From: a virus
Length of the DNA: 64,000 nt
IMG/VR virus record: IMGVR_UViG_3300035564_000075
Span: 1 to 64,000 of that record
Reading direction: 5' to 3' (one strand)
Shown: one piece after another, positions 1 through 5,250 of the stretch
Layout: every line of letters begins with the position of its first letter
How positions within the stretch are numbered: position 1 is the stretch's first letter
Made by a program: the position numbers and the translations under genes
Notes under the pieces: generated by a model
What the model was told of the DNA's origin: nothing
The model's input: only the letters and a program-made list of their open reading frames with translations
The model's database searches: none

Positions 1-25
1 CCAATCTCCCCATGAAAAATCGTGA

Positions 26-31
26 TATAAT
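26..31 (+). promoter_or_regulatory. possible -10 box upstream of the tRNA array
   Basis: A perfect TATAAT lies about 55 bases before the first tRNA. No convincing -35 box is seen 17-18 bases upstream, so this is only a candidate promoter element. Nothing else is recognised in the first 85 bases. Confidence 0.25.
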
Positions 32-85
32 TGTAGTGGTTATGAGCCTGCTCTACTTGCACTTTAACAACTGAAATGCCAACTA

Positions 86-158
86 GCCTTTGAAGCACAT
101 TTGGATGTGCGCCCGTTCCGTAAACGGGAGGTAGTCCGTTCGAATCGGATCATTGGCT
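86..158 (+). tRNA. tRNA-Thr(CGT)
   Basis: The anticodon stem CCCGT/ACGGG closes loop TCCGTAA, which reads anticodon CGT and has C at position 33. The T loop is TTCGAAT. The acceptor GCCTTTG/CATTGGC carries two T-T mismatches, and position 8 is A instead of T. The D stem is GCACA/TGTGC, as in the tRNA-Thr(GGT) gene at 3119. Confidence 0.7.
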
Positions 159-207
159 CATAGTTTCTTGCATCTATAAAATGCAAGTGGTGGACTCTCC
201 CATGAGC
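156..207 (+). other. hairpin unit after the first tRNA
   Basis: GCTCAT (156-161) can pair with ATGAGC (202-207). Inside it, CTTGCAT (167-173) and ATGCAAG (181-187) enclose a seven-base loop CTATAAA that looks like an anticodon arm. There is no T arm, and the outer stem overlaps the 3' end of the tRNA-Thr gene. It may be a degenerate tRNA or a processing hairpin. Confidence 0.3.
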
Positions 208-235
208 ATCAAATTTATGCCCAATTTGGTGTCTT

Positions 236-574
236 ATGTACCAATGTGATTGGTGTGGAGAATTCTTTGATCGTAGAAGGCATGGAAAGAAATCTGTATT
301 CGTTTTTTGTTCAAGAGTATGCAAGGAAAAAGCCCAGTCCATAGAAGGTGGAGACAAGTTCTCTTCCATGCGACCTCATCATTATGGAAATGGGAATTAT
401 CAATACAGACGAAGGGCATTTAGACATTATGGTGCAAAGTGCAATAGATGTGGATATTCCGAAAATGTGAAAGCCTTGCAGGTGCATCACAAAGATGGAA
501 ATCATCAGAACGGTCACATTGAAAATCTAGAAGTGCTTTGTGCTAATTGTCACGCAATTGAAACATGGGCCTAA
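236..574 (+). CDS. HNH endonuclease
   Basis: This 112-residue protein is a small HNH nuclease of the kind common in phage tRNA clusters and introns. The N-terminus has a zinc-knuckle (YQCDWCGEFF, then C-x3-C). The catalytic part has C-x2-C (CNRCG), then VHHKDGN with the paired histidines, then NLEVLCANCH supplying the last zinc ligands and histidine. It should cut DNA with a metal ion. The last codons and the stop lie inside the 5' end of the next tRNA gene (567). The gene looks more AT-rich than its neighbours, in keeping with a mobile or homing origin, which is inference. No intron or intein boundary is seen around it. The start at 236 has no strong ribosome binding site. Confidence 0.85.
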   Translation: MYQCDWCGEFFDRRRHGKKSVFVFCSRVCKEKAQSIEGGDKFSSMRPHHYGNGNYQYRRRAFRHYGAKCNRCGYSENVKALQVHHKDGNHQNGHIENLEVLCANCHAIETWA

Positions 575-639
575 GTTGTTGGTGGGTGGCATAATGCTCC
601 TGCAAAGCGTAGGATAGGGTTCAACTCCCTATAGGTCCA
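567..639 (+). tRNA. tRNA-Cys(GCA)
   Basis: Acceptor GGGCCTA/TAGGTCC pairs fully with one wobble. The loop CTGCAAA gives anticodon GCA with the normal T33; its stem TGCTC/GCGTA has one mismatch. The T arm is TAGGG-TTCAACT-CCCTA. The variable loop is short (GGA) and position 8 is A. The first eight bases overlap the end of the HNH gene. Confidence 0.75.
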
Positions 640-644
640 CCTAT

Positions 645-715
645 GCGGTTCTGTCCATTAGGGACAAGCAATCTTCTCTTGCGGGAAGAGTCTGGTTGAA
701 CACCAGAGAGCCGCA
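645..715 (+). tRNA. tRNA, isotype unclear (Ala-TGC or Glu-TTC)
   Basis: Acceptor GCGGTTC/GAGCCGC and T stem TCTGG/CCAGA pair fully, but the T loop TTGAACA lacks C56. Two anticodon arms compete. One is TCTTC/GAAGA with an eight-base loop TCTTGCGG (reading TGC). The other is GCAA/TTGC with loop TCTTCTC (reading TTC). A CCA end is encoded at 716-718. Confidence 0.5.
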
Positions 716-718
716 CCA

Positions 719-789
719 GCGGGTATGATATATTGGCAGTGTCGTACTCCTCCAAAGTACTGAAAAGGGTTCGATTCCCTTTACCCGCA
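719..789 (+). tRNA. tRNA-Gly(TCC)
   Basis: Acceptor GCGGGTA/TACCCGC is perfect. Anticodon stem GTACT/AGTAC closes loop CCTCCAA, giving TCC with C at position 33. T arm AAGGG-TTCGATT-CCCTT. It starts directly after the CCA of the preceding tRNA. Confidence 0.9.
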
Positions 790-794
790 CCTAT

Positions 795-865
795 GGCCGC
801 TAGTCCGACTGGCTAGGAGATCCTCCGCAAAAGGATCGTGATCGGTTCGAATCCGATAGTGGCCT
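795..865 (+). tRNA. second tRNA-Cys(GCA)
   Basis: Acceptor GGCCGCT/AGTGGCC pairs with one wobble. Anticodon stem ATCCT/AGGAT closes loop CCGCAAA, which reads GCA with C at position 33. T arm ATCGG-TTCGAAT-CCGAT. Position 8 is A. The window thus holds two tRNA-Cys genes, one with T33 and one with C33. Confidence 0.75.
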
Positions 866-866
866 C

Positions 867-900
867 TTGAGCTAGGTTTCACTTCCTTTCCCTAGCTCAA
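867..900 (+). other. 10-bp hairpin between tRNAs
   Basis: TTGAGCTAGG (867-876) and CCTAGCTCAA (891-900) form a perfect stem with a 14-base pyrimidine-rich loop. No T-run follows, so a processing or stability hairpin is more likely than a terminator. Confidence 0.5.
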
Positions 901-967
901 TTCGACCTCCTTTCTAAAAGTGGATGGGGTGGTTACATTGCCCTCAGTGTTTGGCCCCATCCACCAT

Positions 968-1039
968 GCCTCTGTAACTCAATGGCAGAGTAATCGCCCC
1001 TTAAGCGAGAAGTTGACGGTTCAAGTCCGTCCAGTGGCA
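968..1039 (+). tRNA. tRNA-Lys(CTT)
   Basis: Acceptor GCCTCTG/CAGTGGC has one T-T mismatch. D stem ACTC/GAGT. Stem TCGC/GCGA closes loop CCCTTAA, giving CTT with C at position 33. T arm GACGG-TTCAAGT-CCGTC. Confidence 0.85.
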
Positions 1040-1059
1040 CTAACCGTTGGTCTCCATCG

Positions 1060-1137
1060 TGAATGGGCGGGAGACATCTGGAGGGGCACGCCGCGGAGTG
1101 CAGCCAAGCCCCTGAATAAATCTGCATCCCCCATTCA
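1060..1137 (+). ncRNA. tRNA-sized structured unit, unknown
   Basis: TGAATGGG (1060-1067) pairs with CCCATTCA (1130-1137). Inside, GGGGC (1083-1087) pairs with GCCCC (1108-1112). A competing hairpin GTCTCC/GGAGAC uses 1050-1075. There is no TTC-type T loop, so it is not a standard tRNA. Confidence 0.35.
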
Positions 1138-1140
1138 TAT

Positions 1141-1213
1141 GCTTCTCTAGCTCAATGGATAGAGTAGCCGCCCTCTAAGCGGTTGGTTCAGGGTCCGAGT
1201 CCCTGGAGGAGCG
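1141..1213 (+). tRNA. tRNA-Arg(TCT)
   Basis: Acceptor GCTTCTC/GAGGAGC. Anticodon stem GCCGC/GCGGT closes CCTCTAA, giving TCT with C at position 33. T arm CAGGG-TCCGAGT-CCCTG has C at position 55. Confidence 0.9.
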
Positions 1214-1218
1214 CCTAT

Positions 1219-1286
1219 GGAAAGAGTCTGGGTAGCACCCTTGACCGTCTGGTATCAGATAGACTGAAGAGCACTTCTTCCTTTCC
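1219..1286 (+). ncRNA. tRNA-sized structured unit, unknown
   Basis: It follows the same CCTAT junction that separates the tRNAs. GGAAAG (1219-1224) pairs with CTTTCC (1281-1286), and small inner hairpins (GGG/CCC, GTCT/AGAC, GAAGA/TCTTC) give a cloverleaf-like outline without tRNA loop consensus. An alternative long stem GGTAGC (1231-1236)/GCTACC (1329-1334) competes. Confidence 0.35.
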
Positions 1287-1287
1287 T

Positions 1288-1324
1288 GCGTCACCTGCTA
1301 TAAGTGGTGAGACCTGGGCGACGC
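1288..1324 (+). other. hairpin unit
   Basis: GCGTC (1288-1292) pairs with GACGC (1320-1324), enclosing a CACC/GGTG hairpin. It may belong to the unit just upstream. Confidence 0.3.
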
Positions 1325-1337
1325 GTTCGCTACCAAT

Positions 1338-1410
1338 GCTTCTGTAGCTCAACGGTCAGAGCGCTTGTCCTACACACAAGATGTTGGTGGTTCGAATCCA
1401 CTCAGATGCA
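1338..1410 (+). tRNA. tRNA-Val(TAC)
   Basis: Acceptor GCTTCTG/CAGATGC has one T-T mismatch. Anticodon stem CTTGT/ACAAG closes CCTACAC, giving TAC with C at position 33. T loop TTCGAAT. CCA is encoded at 1411-1413. Confidence 0.9.
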
Positions 1411-1414
1411 CCAA

Positions 1415-1483
1415 GGAATAATCAGGCTTACTAAATATCATAATATGGCAACGTTCTGAATACGTTGCGCCCATGGTTATTCC
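1415..1483 (+). ncRNA. 69-base structured unit, unknown
   Basis: A seven-base-pair end stem GGAATAA (1415-1421)/TTATTCC (1477-1483) and an inner hairpin GCAACG (1448-1453)/CGTTGC (1463-1468) give tRNA-like size and closing stem. No T loop is present. Confidence 0.35.
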
Positions 1484-1487
1484 ACGC

Positions 1488-1559
1488 TGCGCGGTAGAGT
1501 ACTGGTAACTCAGAGGTCCCATAAACCTCGGTATGTGGGTTCGAATCCCACCCTCGCAA
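1488..1559 (+). tRNA. tRNA-Met(CAT)
   Basis: Acceptor TGCGCGG/CCTCGCA has one mismatch. Anticodon stem GAGGT/ACCTC closes CCCATAA, giving CAT with C at position 33. T loop TTCGAAT. Elongator Met, initiator and lysidine-modified Ile cannot be told apart here. Confidence 0.88.
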
Positions 1560-1564
1560 CCTTT

Positions 1565-1648
1565 GCCCTCCTGCTGGAATTGGTAGACAAGGACGCCCTA
1601 AAAGCGTTCGCCTTAATCGGCGTGAGGGTCCGAGTCCCTCGGTGGGCA
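1565..1648 (+). tRNA. tRNA-Leu(TAA)
   Basis: Class II tRNA with a long variable arm. Anticodon stem GACGC/GCGTT closes CCTAAAA, giving TAA with C at position 33. T arm GAGGG-TCCGAGT-CCCTC has C at position 55. Acceptor GCCCTCC/GGTGGGC has one mismatch. Confidence 0.9.
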
Positions 1649-1668
1649 CCTGGAGGCAAGAATGATAC

Positions 1669-1699
1669 TTGCAATCCTGTTCTGGACAATCTGTATACT
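1669..1699 (+). promoter_or_regulatory. possible promoter before the VWA gene
   Basis: TTGCAA and TATACT are spaced by 19 bases, ending about 18 bases before the VWA start codon. The long spacer lowers confidence. It would give the VWA gene its own transcript inside the tRNA array. Confidence 0.3.
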
Positions 1700-1716
1700 A
1701 TTTGATAGGAGATCAT

Positions 1717-2715
1717 ATGGGAACAAAAAAGATAGAACATCTCGTGAATCATATCGTATTGGTGCTTGATGGTAGTGGCAGTATGAGAGGACAGCCAGTT
1801 GAAGCGGTTGTCGATCGTGAAATAGATAACCTGAAACAACGTTCTGTGGATCTGAATCAGGAAACTCGCATCTCCATCTATCTCTTCAATACCAAGGTTG
1901 AGAATCTTGTCTTTGACATGGATGTAATGAGATTCAAGACTCTGCGTGGTCTTTATGATGCAGATGGGCAAACTGCCCTAATTGATGCAACCATGAAGGG
2001 TCTTGGAGACCACCAGCACATTCCGGAACTATACGATGACCATGCTTTTCTTGCTTATGTCATCACTGATGGTCAAGAGAATGCAAGTGTACACAGATCT
2101 GGTGAACTTGCAACCATGATCGAGAACCTTCCGGATAACTGGACTGTAGCATGTTTGGTTCCAGATGCAAATGGTGAATACGAAGCCAAGAAGTTTGGTT
2201 TTCCTGCTGGCTCAATCGCCAAATGGGATACTCATTCTGCAAAGGGCTTCGAGGAAGTTGGAAAGCAGTTCACTACTGTAACCAGCAACTACATGACCAT
2301 GCGTGCCTCTGGTGTGAGATCCACAAAGGGTCTATTCACTCTTGACTCTAAGGGATTGCACAAGTCTGACCTGAAACCAATCGATTTCAGTTACCAGATC
2401 TACAACATTCTGCATGATGGCAGAATTGACGAAGCTGTAGAGGATCTTACTGGTCGCAGATATGTTCCTGGCAGCACTTTCTATCAACCAATGAAAGCTG
2501 TGAAGATTCAGGACTACAAAGAGATCCTTGTGCAGAATGTGAAGAGTGGAATTGTTTATAGCGGAGAGAATATCCGTCAGTTGCTTGGATTGCCTTCCCA
2601 GACCGTGGAAGTGAATCCTGGACAGCATAAAGACTGGAAGATCTTCGTGCAAAGTACATCCTTGAACCGCAAACTGTTTGCGGGAACTCAGATCCTAGTG
2701 AGGATGGACTACTAA
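1717..2715 (+). CDS. von Willebrand factor A domain protein
   Basis: This 332-residue protein has a VWA fold with an apparent complete metal-ion-dependent adhesion site: DGSGSMRG near residue 20, a threonine in DGQTALIDAT, and VITDGQEN near 120. VWA domains bind protein partners through a divalent metal. The C-terminal half (from about residue 190) has no motif I recognise; its last part, with GENIRQLLGLPSQTVEVNPGQHKDWKIF split across the end, could bind a ligand or DNA, but that is unknown. The start at 1717 is chosen over an upstream ATG at 1669 because AGGAGA lies just before it. It sits alone among tRNA genes. VWA proteins often act with AAA+ or MoxR ATPases; none is adjacent. Possible roles are takeover of a host complex or tRNA-linked defence evasion, both inference. 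Confidence 0.8.
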   Translation: MGTKKIEHLVNHIVLVLDGSGSMRGQPVEAVVDREIDNLKQRSVDLNQETRISIYLFNTKVENLVFDMDVMRFKTLRGLYDADGQTALIDATMKGLGDHQHIPELYDDHAFLAYVITDGQENASVHRSGELATMIENLPDNWTVACLVPDANGEYEAKKFGFPAGSIAKWDTHSAKGFEEVGKQFTTVTSNYMTMRASGVRSTKGLFTLDSKGLHKSDLKPIDFSYQIYNILHDGRIDEAVEDLTGRRYVPGSTFYQPMKAVKIQDYKEILVQNVKSGIVYSGENIRQLLGLPSQTVEVNPGQHKDWKIFVQSTSLNRKLFAGTQILVRMDY

Positions 2716-2733
2716 TTTACGATAACGCGCCGC

Positions 2734-2780
2734 AGGTAAGCGGCTAGTGCCGACCGCATGAAATAGAAACGGACTTACCT
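2734..2780 (+). other. stem-loop unit between VWA gene and tRNA
   Basis: AGGTAAG (2734-2740) pairs with CTTACCT (2774-2780), enclosing CGGC-TAGT-GCCG. No T-run follows, so it is not a classical terminator. Confidence 0.35.
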
Positions 2781-2791
2781 CCGTAGGCCAT

Positions 2792-2873
2792 CGCAATGTG
2801 GTGGAACTGGTAGACACACCTGCCCTAGGAGCAGACGACTACGGTCGTGGAGGTTCGAGTCCTCTCATTGCGA
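2792..2873 (+). tRNA. tRNA-Leu(TAG)
   Basis: Acceptor CGCAATG/CATTGCG is perfect. Stem CTGC/GCAG closes CCTAGGA, giving TAG with C at position 33. Long variable arm. T arm GGAGG-TTCGAGT-CCTCT. Confidence 0.9.
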
Positions 2874-2951
2874 CAAACCCAATAAACGGGGACTGTTTGT
2901 AGGCTTCATAGTAACGGCCAGTGCACTGGTGTCGTAGCGTAGAAACCCTCA

Positions 2952-3025
2952 TCGCTCCGTAGCTCAATTGGCAGAGCAACAGACTTTTAATCTGGAGGTT
3001 GGGAGATCGTTGCTCCCCGAGGCGA
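2952..3025 (+). tRNA. tRNA-Lys(TTT)
   Basis: Stem CAGA/TCTG closes CTTTTAA, giving TTT with the normal T33. Acceptor CGCTCCG/CGAGGCG has one mismatch. The T loop ATCGTTG between GGGAG and CTCCC is abnormal (A at position 54). The 78 bases upstream (2874-2951) hold only small inverted repeats such as CCAGTGCACTGG. Confidence 0.85.
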
Positions 3026-3029
3026 CAAT

Positions 3030-3113
3030 GGAGTGCTGGCGTAACGGCTATCGCAGTGGTTCGCTAAACCACCCAACCGCAAGGTTGTCCGAGTCCGAAT
3101 CTCGGGCGCTCCG
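3030..3113 (+). tRNA. tRNA-Ser(GCT)
   Basis: Acceptor GGAGTGC/GCGCTCC. Anticodon stem GTGGT/ACCAC closes TCGCTAA, giving GCT with C at position 33. Long variable arm CAACCGCAAGGTTG. T loop TCCGAAT has C at position 55. Confidence 0.9.
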
Positions 3114-3118
3114 CCTAT

Positions 3119-3191
3119 GCTGGTGAAGCACATTCGGATGTGTGCCTTCTTGGTAAGAAGGTGGCAGTGAGTTCGAATCTCACCACTAGCT
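3119..3191 (+). tRNA. tRNA-Thr(GGT)
   Basis: Acceptor GCTGGTG/CACTAGC. Anticodon stem CCTTC/GAAGG closes TTGGTAA, giving GGT with normal T33. T loop TTCGAAT. Position 8 is A. Confidence 0.9.
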
Positions 3192-3251
3192 CTCTGACGG
3201 TGCAAGGTCCACCCCAAGCCCTTGCCGATCCCAAGGGGTCCGTCAGCCCAC

Positions 3252-3325
3252 GCCGACAAAGCTCATATTGGATGAGCAAGCGCCCTGTAAGCGCAAGGTA
3301 GAGAGTTCGAATCTCTCTGTTGGCT
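3252..3325 (+). tRNA. tRNA-Thr(TGT)
   Basis: Acceptor GCCGACA/TGTTGGC pairs fully. Stem GCGC/GCGC closes CCTGTAA, giving TGT with C at position 33. T arm GAGAG-TTCGAAT-CTCTC. Position 8 is A, as in the other two tRNA-Thr genes. Confidence 0.9.
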
Positions 3326-3329
3326 CTAT

Positions 3330-3413
3330 GGAAGCGTGGGGTAATGGCTATCCCTCCTGTCCTGAAAACAGACCAGCCGCAAGGCTGTGCGCGTTCGAGT
3401 CGCGCCGCTTCCG
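3330..3413 (+). tRNA. tRNA-Ser(TGA)
   Basis: Acceptor GGAAGCG/CGCTTCC is perfect. Stem CTGT/ACAG closes CCTGAAA, giving TGA with C at position 33. Variable arm CAGCCGCAAGGCTG. T arm GCGCG-TTCGAGT-CGCGC. Confidence 0.9.
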
Positions 3414-3416
3414 CCT

Positions 3417-3459
3417 TGGGCATATTTGCTCCTGATGCATGCTGTTGGAGATTTGCCCA
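3417..3459 (+). other. stem-loop unit
   Basis: TGGGCA (3417-3422) pairs with TGCCCA (3454-3459), with inner GCTCC/GGAG pairing. No T-run follows. Confidence 0.35.
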
Positions 3460-3555
3460 GAATAGGGTGGCACCTACCCCGTAGTCTCTTGGTGTAGTAG
3501 CAGCTAGCTCTGCTTACTGCCAGGGTAAGGCTTAGATGAAAGTGGCGTTCTACTC

Positions 3556-3573
3556 CCCGAGGAGAGGCTCGGG
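3556..3573 (+). other. hairpin before tRNA-Arg
   Basis: CCCGAG (3556-3561) and CTCGGG (3568-3573) form a stem with loop GAGAGG. The region 3463-3555 also folds locally (GGGT/ACCC, GTAGCAG/CTGCTTAC) but no gene is seen there. Confidence 0.35.
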
Positions 3574-3580
3574 CTAAACT

Positions 3581-3653
3581 GCCCCTGTAGCTCAATGGAT
3601 TAGAGCACTGGTCCACGGAACCAGTAATCCGAGTTCGAGTCTCGGTAGAGGCG
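3581..3653 (+). tRNA. tRNA-Arg(ACG)
   Basis: Anticodon stem CTGGT/ACCAG closes CCACGGA, giving ACG with C at position 33. Decoding of CGN would need A34-to-inosine. T arm CCGAG-TTCGAGT-CTCGG. Acceptor GCCCCTG/TAGAGGC has one mismatch. Confidence 0.88.
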
Positions 3654-3685
3654 CTAGCTCATGTACCATGTGTACAAGGAGTAAC

Positions 3686-3706
3686 GGAATTCCTACTAGG
3701 AATTCC
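3686..3706. repeat. long inverted repeat containing TCCTACTAGGA
   Basis: GGAATTCCTA, a central C, and TAGGAATTCC form a perfect 10+1+10 inverted repeat. It is the longest member of the TCCTANTAGGA palindrome family in this window and lies between tRNA genes. Confidence 0.7.
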
Positions 3707-3711
3707 AGCTT

Positions 3712-3794
3712 GCAGATGTGACGGAACCGGCATACGTGTCTGCCTCAAAACCAGATGTGCGATGCACACGGGAGTTCGAATCTCCCCATCTGCA
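3712..3794 (+). tRNA. tRNA-Leu(CAA)
   Basis: Acceptor GCAGATG/CATCTGC is perfect. Stem TCTG/CAGA plus a C-C mismatch closes CTCAAAA, giving CAA with T33. Long variable arm. T arm GGGAG-TTCGAAT-CTCCC. Confidence 0.88.
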
Positions 3795-3798
3795 CTAT

Positions 3799-3879
3799 GC
3801 GTGGGTTGGACAGGTGGTGAGTCCCCCTGACTGTAGATCAGGAGCCTCGGCTGTGGGAGTTCGATTCTCTCCTCACGCA
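3799..3879 (+). tRNA. tRNA-Tyr(GTA)
   Basis: Acceptor GCGTGGG/CTCACGC. Anticodon stem CCTGA/TCAGG closes CTGTAGA, giving GTA with normal T33. Long variable arm. T loop TTCGATT. Confidence 0.92.
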
Positions 3880-3883
3880 CAAT

Positions 3884-3966
3884 CGGCAATGGCAAAAGTG
3901 AGTTCCTAATTCTGGCGGTAAGGATAACGCTCTACGGTCCTGGGAAAACCTATCACTCCATTGCCG
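3884..3966 (+). ncRNA. 83-base structured unit, unknown
   Basis: CGGCAATGG (3884-3892) pairs with CCATTGCCG (3958-3966). After a CAAA bulge the stem continues AGTGA/TCACT. The interior (3902-3952) has no tRNA loops. The next tRNA follows after TAT, as at ordinary tRNA junctions. Confidence 0.4.
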
Positions 3967-3969
3967 TAT

Positions 3970-4042
3970 GCGCCTGTAGCTCAACGGACTGAGCAAGTGT
4001 TTCCTAAACACTAGGTTATGGGTTCAAATCCCATCAGACGCT
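3970..4042 (+). tRNA. tRNA-Arg(CCT)
   Basis: Anticodon stem AGTGT/ACACT closes TTCCTAA, giving CCT with T33. T arm ATGGG-TTCAAAT-CCCAT. Acceptor GCGCCTG/CAGACGC has one mismatch. Confidence 0.9.
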
Positions 4043-4080
4043 CTTGGCATGCTGGACCTGAAATCCAGCCTCTGCCAACT

Positions 4081-4157
4081 TCCTCCGGTATGTCTCAATG
4101 GTTAGAGCAACTGTCTTATGAGCAGCGAGTTGGAGGTTCGACTCCTCCACGGAGGAC
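4081..4157 (+). tRNA. tRNA-Ile(TAT), probable
   Basis: Acceptor TCCTCCG/CGGAGGA is perfect. Stem CTGT/GCAG (one wobble) closes CTTATGA, giving TAT with T33. T arm GGAGG-TTCGACT-CCTCC. The 3' acceptor strand also serves as the ribosome binding site of the next gene. Confidence 0.75.
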
Positions 4158-4158
4158 C

Positions 4159-4812
4159 ATGCTAAAGTATTTGATTTGTTCCGTACAGAGAAGCGGAAGC
4201 AACTTGCTGTGTGATTACTTGAAGAATACGAATGTCCTAGGAAATCCATTAGAGATGTTCAATCCACAAGGACCTAATGAGGGCTTCTACTTCACAGATG
4301 ATCATATAAGGCACATGATAGAAACAGATTCGCATGATGGTATTTTTGGTGCGAAAGTGATGTTCGATCAGGTAGTGTCTTATATAGGAACAAGAAGTTT
4401 CAATAGAATGTTTCATCATTCGAGGTTCGTCTTCATTCGAAGACAGGATAAGGTAGAACAAGCAATATCATTGTCCAGGGCAATGCAAACAGGAAGTTGG
4501 ATGGGCACACAAGAACCAACAATAGTTCCTGAATACAAATTCTGGCACATTCTCACCTGTCAGTATCTGATATATATGCAGGAAAGAGGATGGACACGTT
4601 TCTTTGAAGAGTATAAAGTTCCACATATAACAGTATGGTATGAGGACCTGCAACAAAACCCAGATGAGCAGTTGAATATAGTTACCTCATATATTCTATC
4701 AACAAAGACGAGTCTTAGCGCAGTAACAGATATGAAAATACAGCGCGATTCGCTAACAGAGATGTGGAAAGAACAGTTCAGCAAGGATCTAACAGAGAAG
4801 ATAAAAATATGA
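4159..4812 (+). CDS. Stf0-type sulfotransferase
   Basis: This 217-residue protein matches the Stf0 sulfotransferase family, known from mycobacterial trehalose 2-sulfotransferase, which transfers sulfate from PAPS to a sugar hydroxyl. The 5'-phosphosulfate loop is at the N-terminus (VQRSGSNLLCDYL, residues 9-21). The family blocks FGAKVMFDQ near residue 70 and RRQDKVEQAISLSRAMQTG near 95 are both present. It is about the expected length. The start is preceded by GGAGGACC, which is the 3' acceptor strand of the tRNA-Ile gene. Its stop overlaps the next start (ATGA). Its substrate in the host is unknown; cell-surface glycan or glycolipid is the natural guess. Together with the methyltransferase and glycosyltransferases nearby it suggests surface modification, for example superinfection exclusion, which is inference. 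Confidence 0.88.
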   Translation: MLKYLICSVQRSGSNLLCDYLKNTNVLGNPLEMFNPQGPNEGFYFTDDHIRHMIETDSHDGIFGAKVMFDQVVSYIGTRSFNRMFHHSRFVFIRRQDKVEQAISLSRAMQTGSWMGTQEPTIVPEYKFWHILTCQYLIYMQERGWTRFFEEYKVPHITVWYEDLQQNPDEQLNIVTSYILSTKTSLSAVTDMKIQRDSLTEMWKEQFSKDLTEKIKI

Positions 4813-5000
4813 TCATAAAACGTGTAAAAGCAATTTTAGCATATGTCTTTGGAAGGATTTTCATCTTCTTCTGGGTAATGTGCGCCAAGATGGATTTTTC
4901 GTCTGCTTTCAATACCTTGACTAGCATGGCAGACAATCTTAGAAGGATGGAACAACAACAAGACATACAAGAAAATTATAATAAGGTCATGCGGGAATAG
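4809..5000 (+). CDS. small single-pass membrane protein
   Basis: A 63-residue protein begins in an ATGA overlap with the sulfotransferase stop, so the two are probably co-translated. After a basic start (MIIKRVKA) comes one hydrophobic segment, ILAYVFGRIFIFFWVMCA, of membrane-spanning length. A polar, glutamine-rich tail follows. No family is recognised. The coupling suggests a membrane partner of the sulfotransferase, which is inference. The stop codon lies inside the next tRNA-Gly gene. Confidence 0.6.
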   Translation: MIIKRVKAILAYVFGRIFIFFWVMCAKMDFSSAFNTLTSMADNLRRMEQQQDIQENYNKVMRE

Positions 5001-5063
5001 CTCAATCGGTGGAGCGTCTTTCTGCCAAGAAGAAGGTTGCGAGTCCGAGTCTCGCTTTCCGCA
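4991..5063 (+). tRNA. tRNA-Gly(GCC)
   Basis: Acceptor GCGGGAA/TTTCCGC. Stem TCTTT/GAAGA closes CTGCCAA, giving GCC with T33. T arm GCGAG-TCCGAGT-CTCGC has C at position 55. The first ten bases overlap the preceding CDS. Confidence 0.9.
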
Positions 5064-5067
5064 CTAT

Positions 5068-5140
5068 GCTGGACTGGCGCAATGGTCAGCGCAATCGTCT
5101 GATAAGCGATAGGTTCTCCGTCCAAGTCGGAGGTTCAGCA
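5068..5140 (+). tRNA. tRNA-Ile(GAT)
   Basis: Acceptor GCTGGAC/GTTCAGC. Stem ATCGT/GCGAT closes CTGATAA, giving GAT with T33. T arm CTCCG-TCCAAGT-CGGAG has C at position 55. Confidence 0.9.
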
Positions 5141-5144
5141 CTAT

Positions 5145-5246
5145 GCTGGTAGTGGCTAATAAATGTGAGTGAGTCTTCAATGCAAGAAGATTCCGCCACG
5201 AGGGTGATCCTGCAGCGCACAGGCCCAACATTCCGCCCTCACCAGC
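5145..5246 (+). ncRNA. three-way-junction RNA unit, unknown
   Basis: GCTGGT (5145-5150) pairs with ACCAGC (5241-5246). Two adjacent stems fill the inside: GTGGC (5152-5156)/GCCAC (5195-5199) and GAGGG (5200-5204)/CCCTC (5236-5240). It follows a CTAT junction like a tRNA would. It has no tRNA loop consensus and no ORF with a ribosome binding site. Confidence 0.45.
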
Positions 5247-5250
5247 ACAT

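Noticed and set aside
156-207. Extra tRNA with loop CTATAAA
   Set aside because: There is no T arm or D arm, and the closing stem shares bases with the first tRNA. Kept only as a hairpin.
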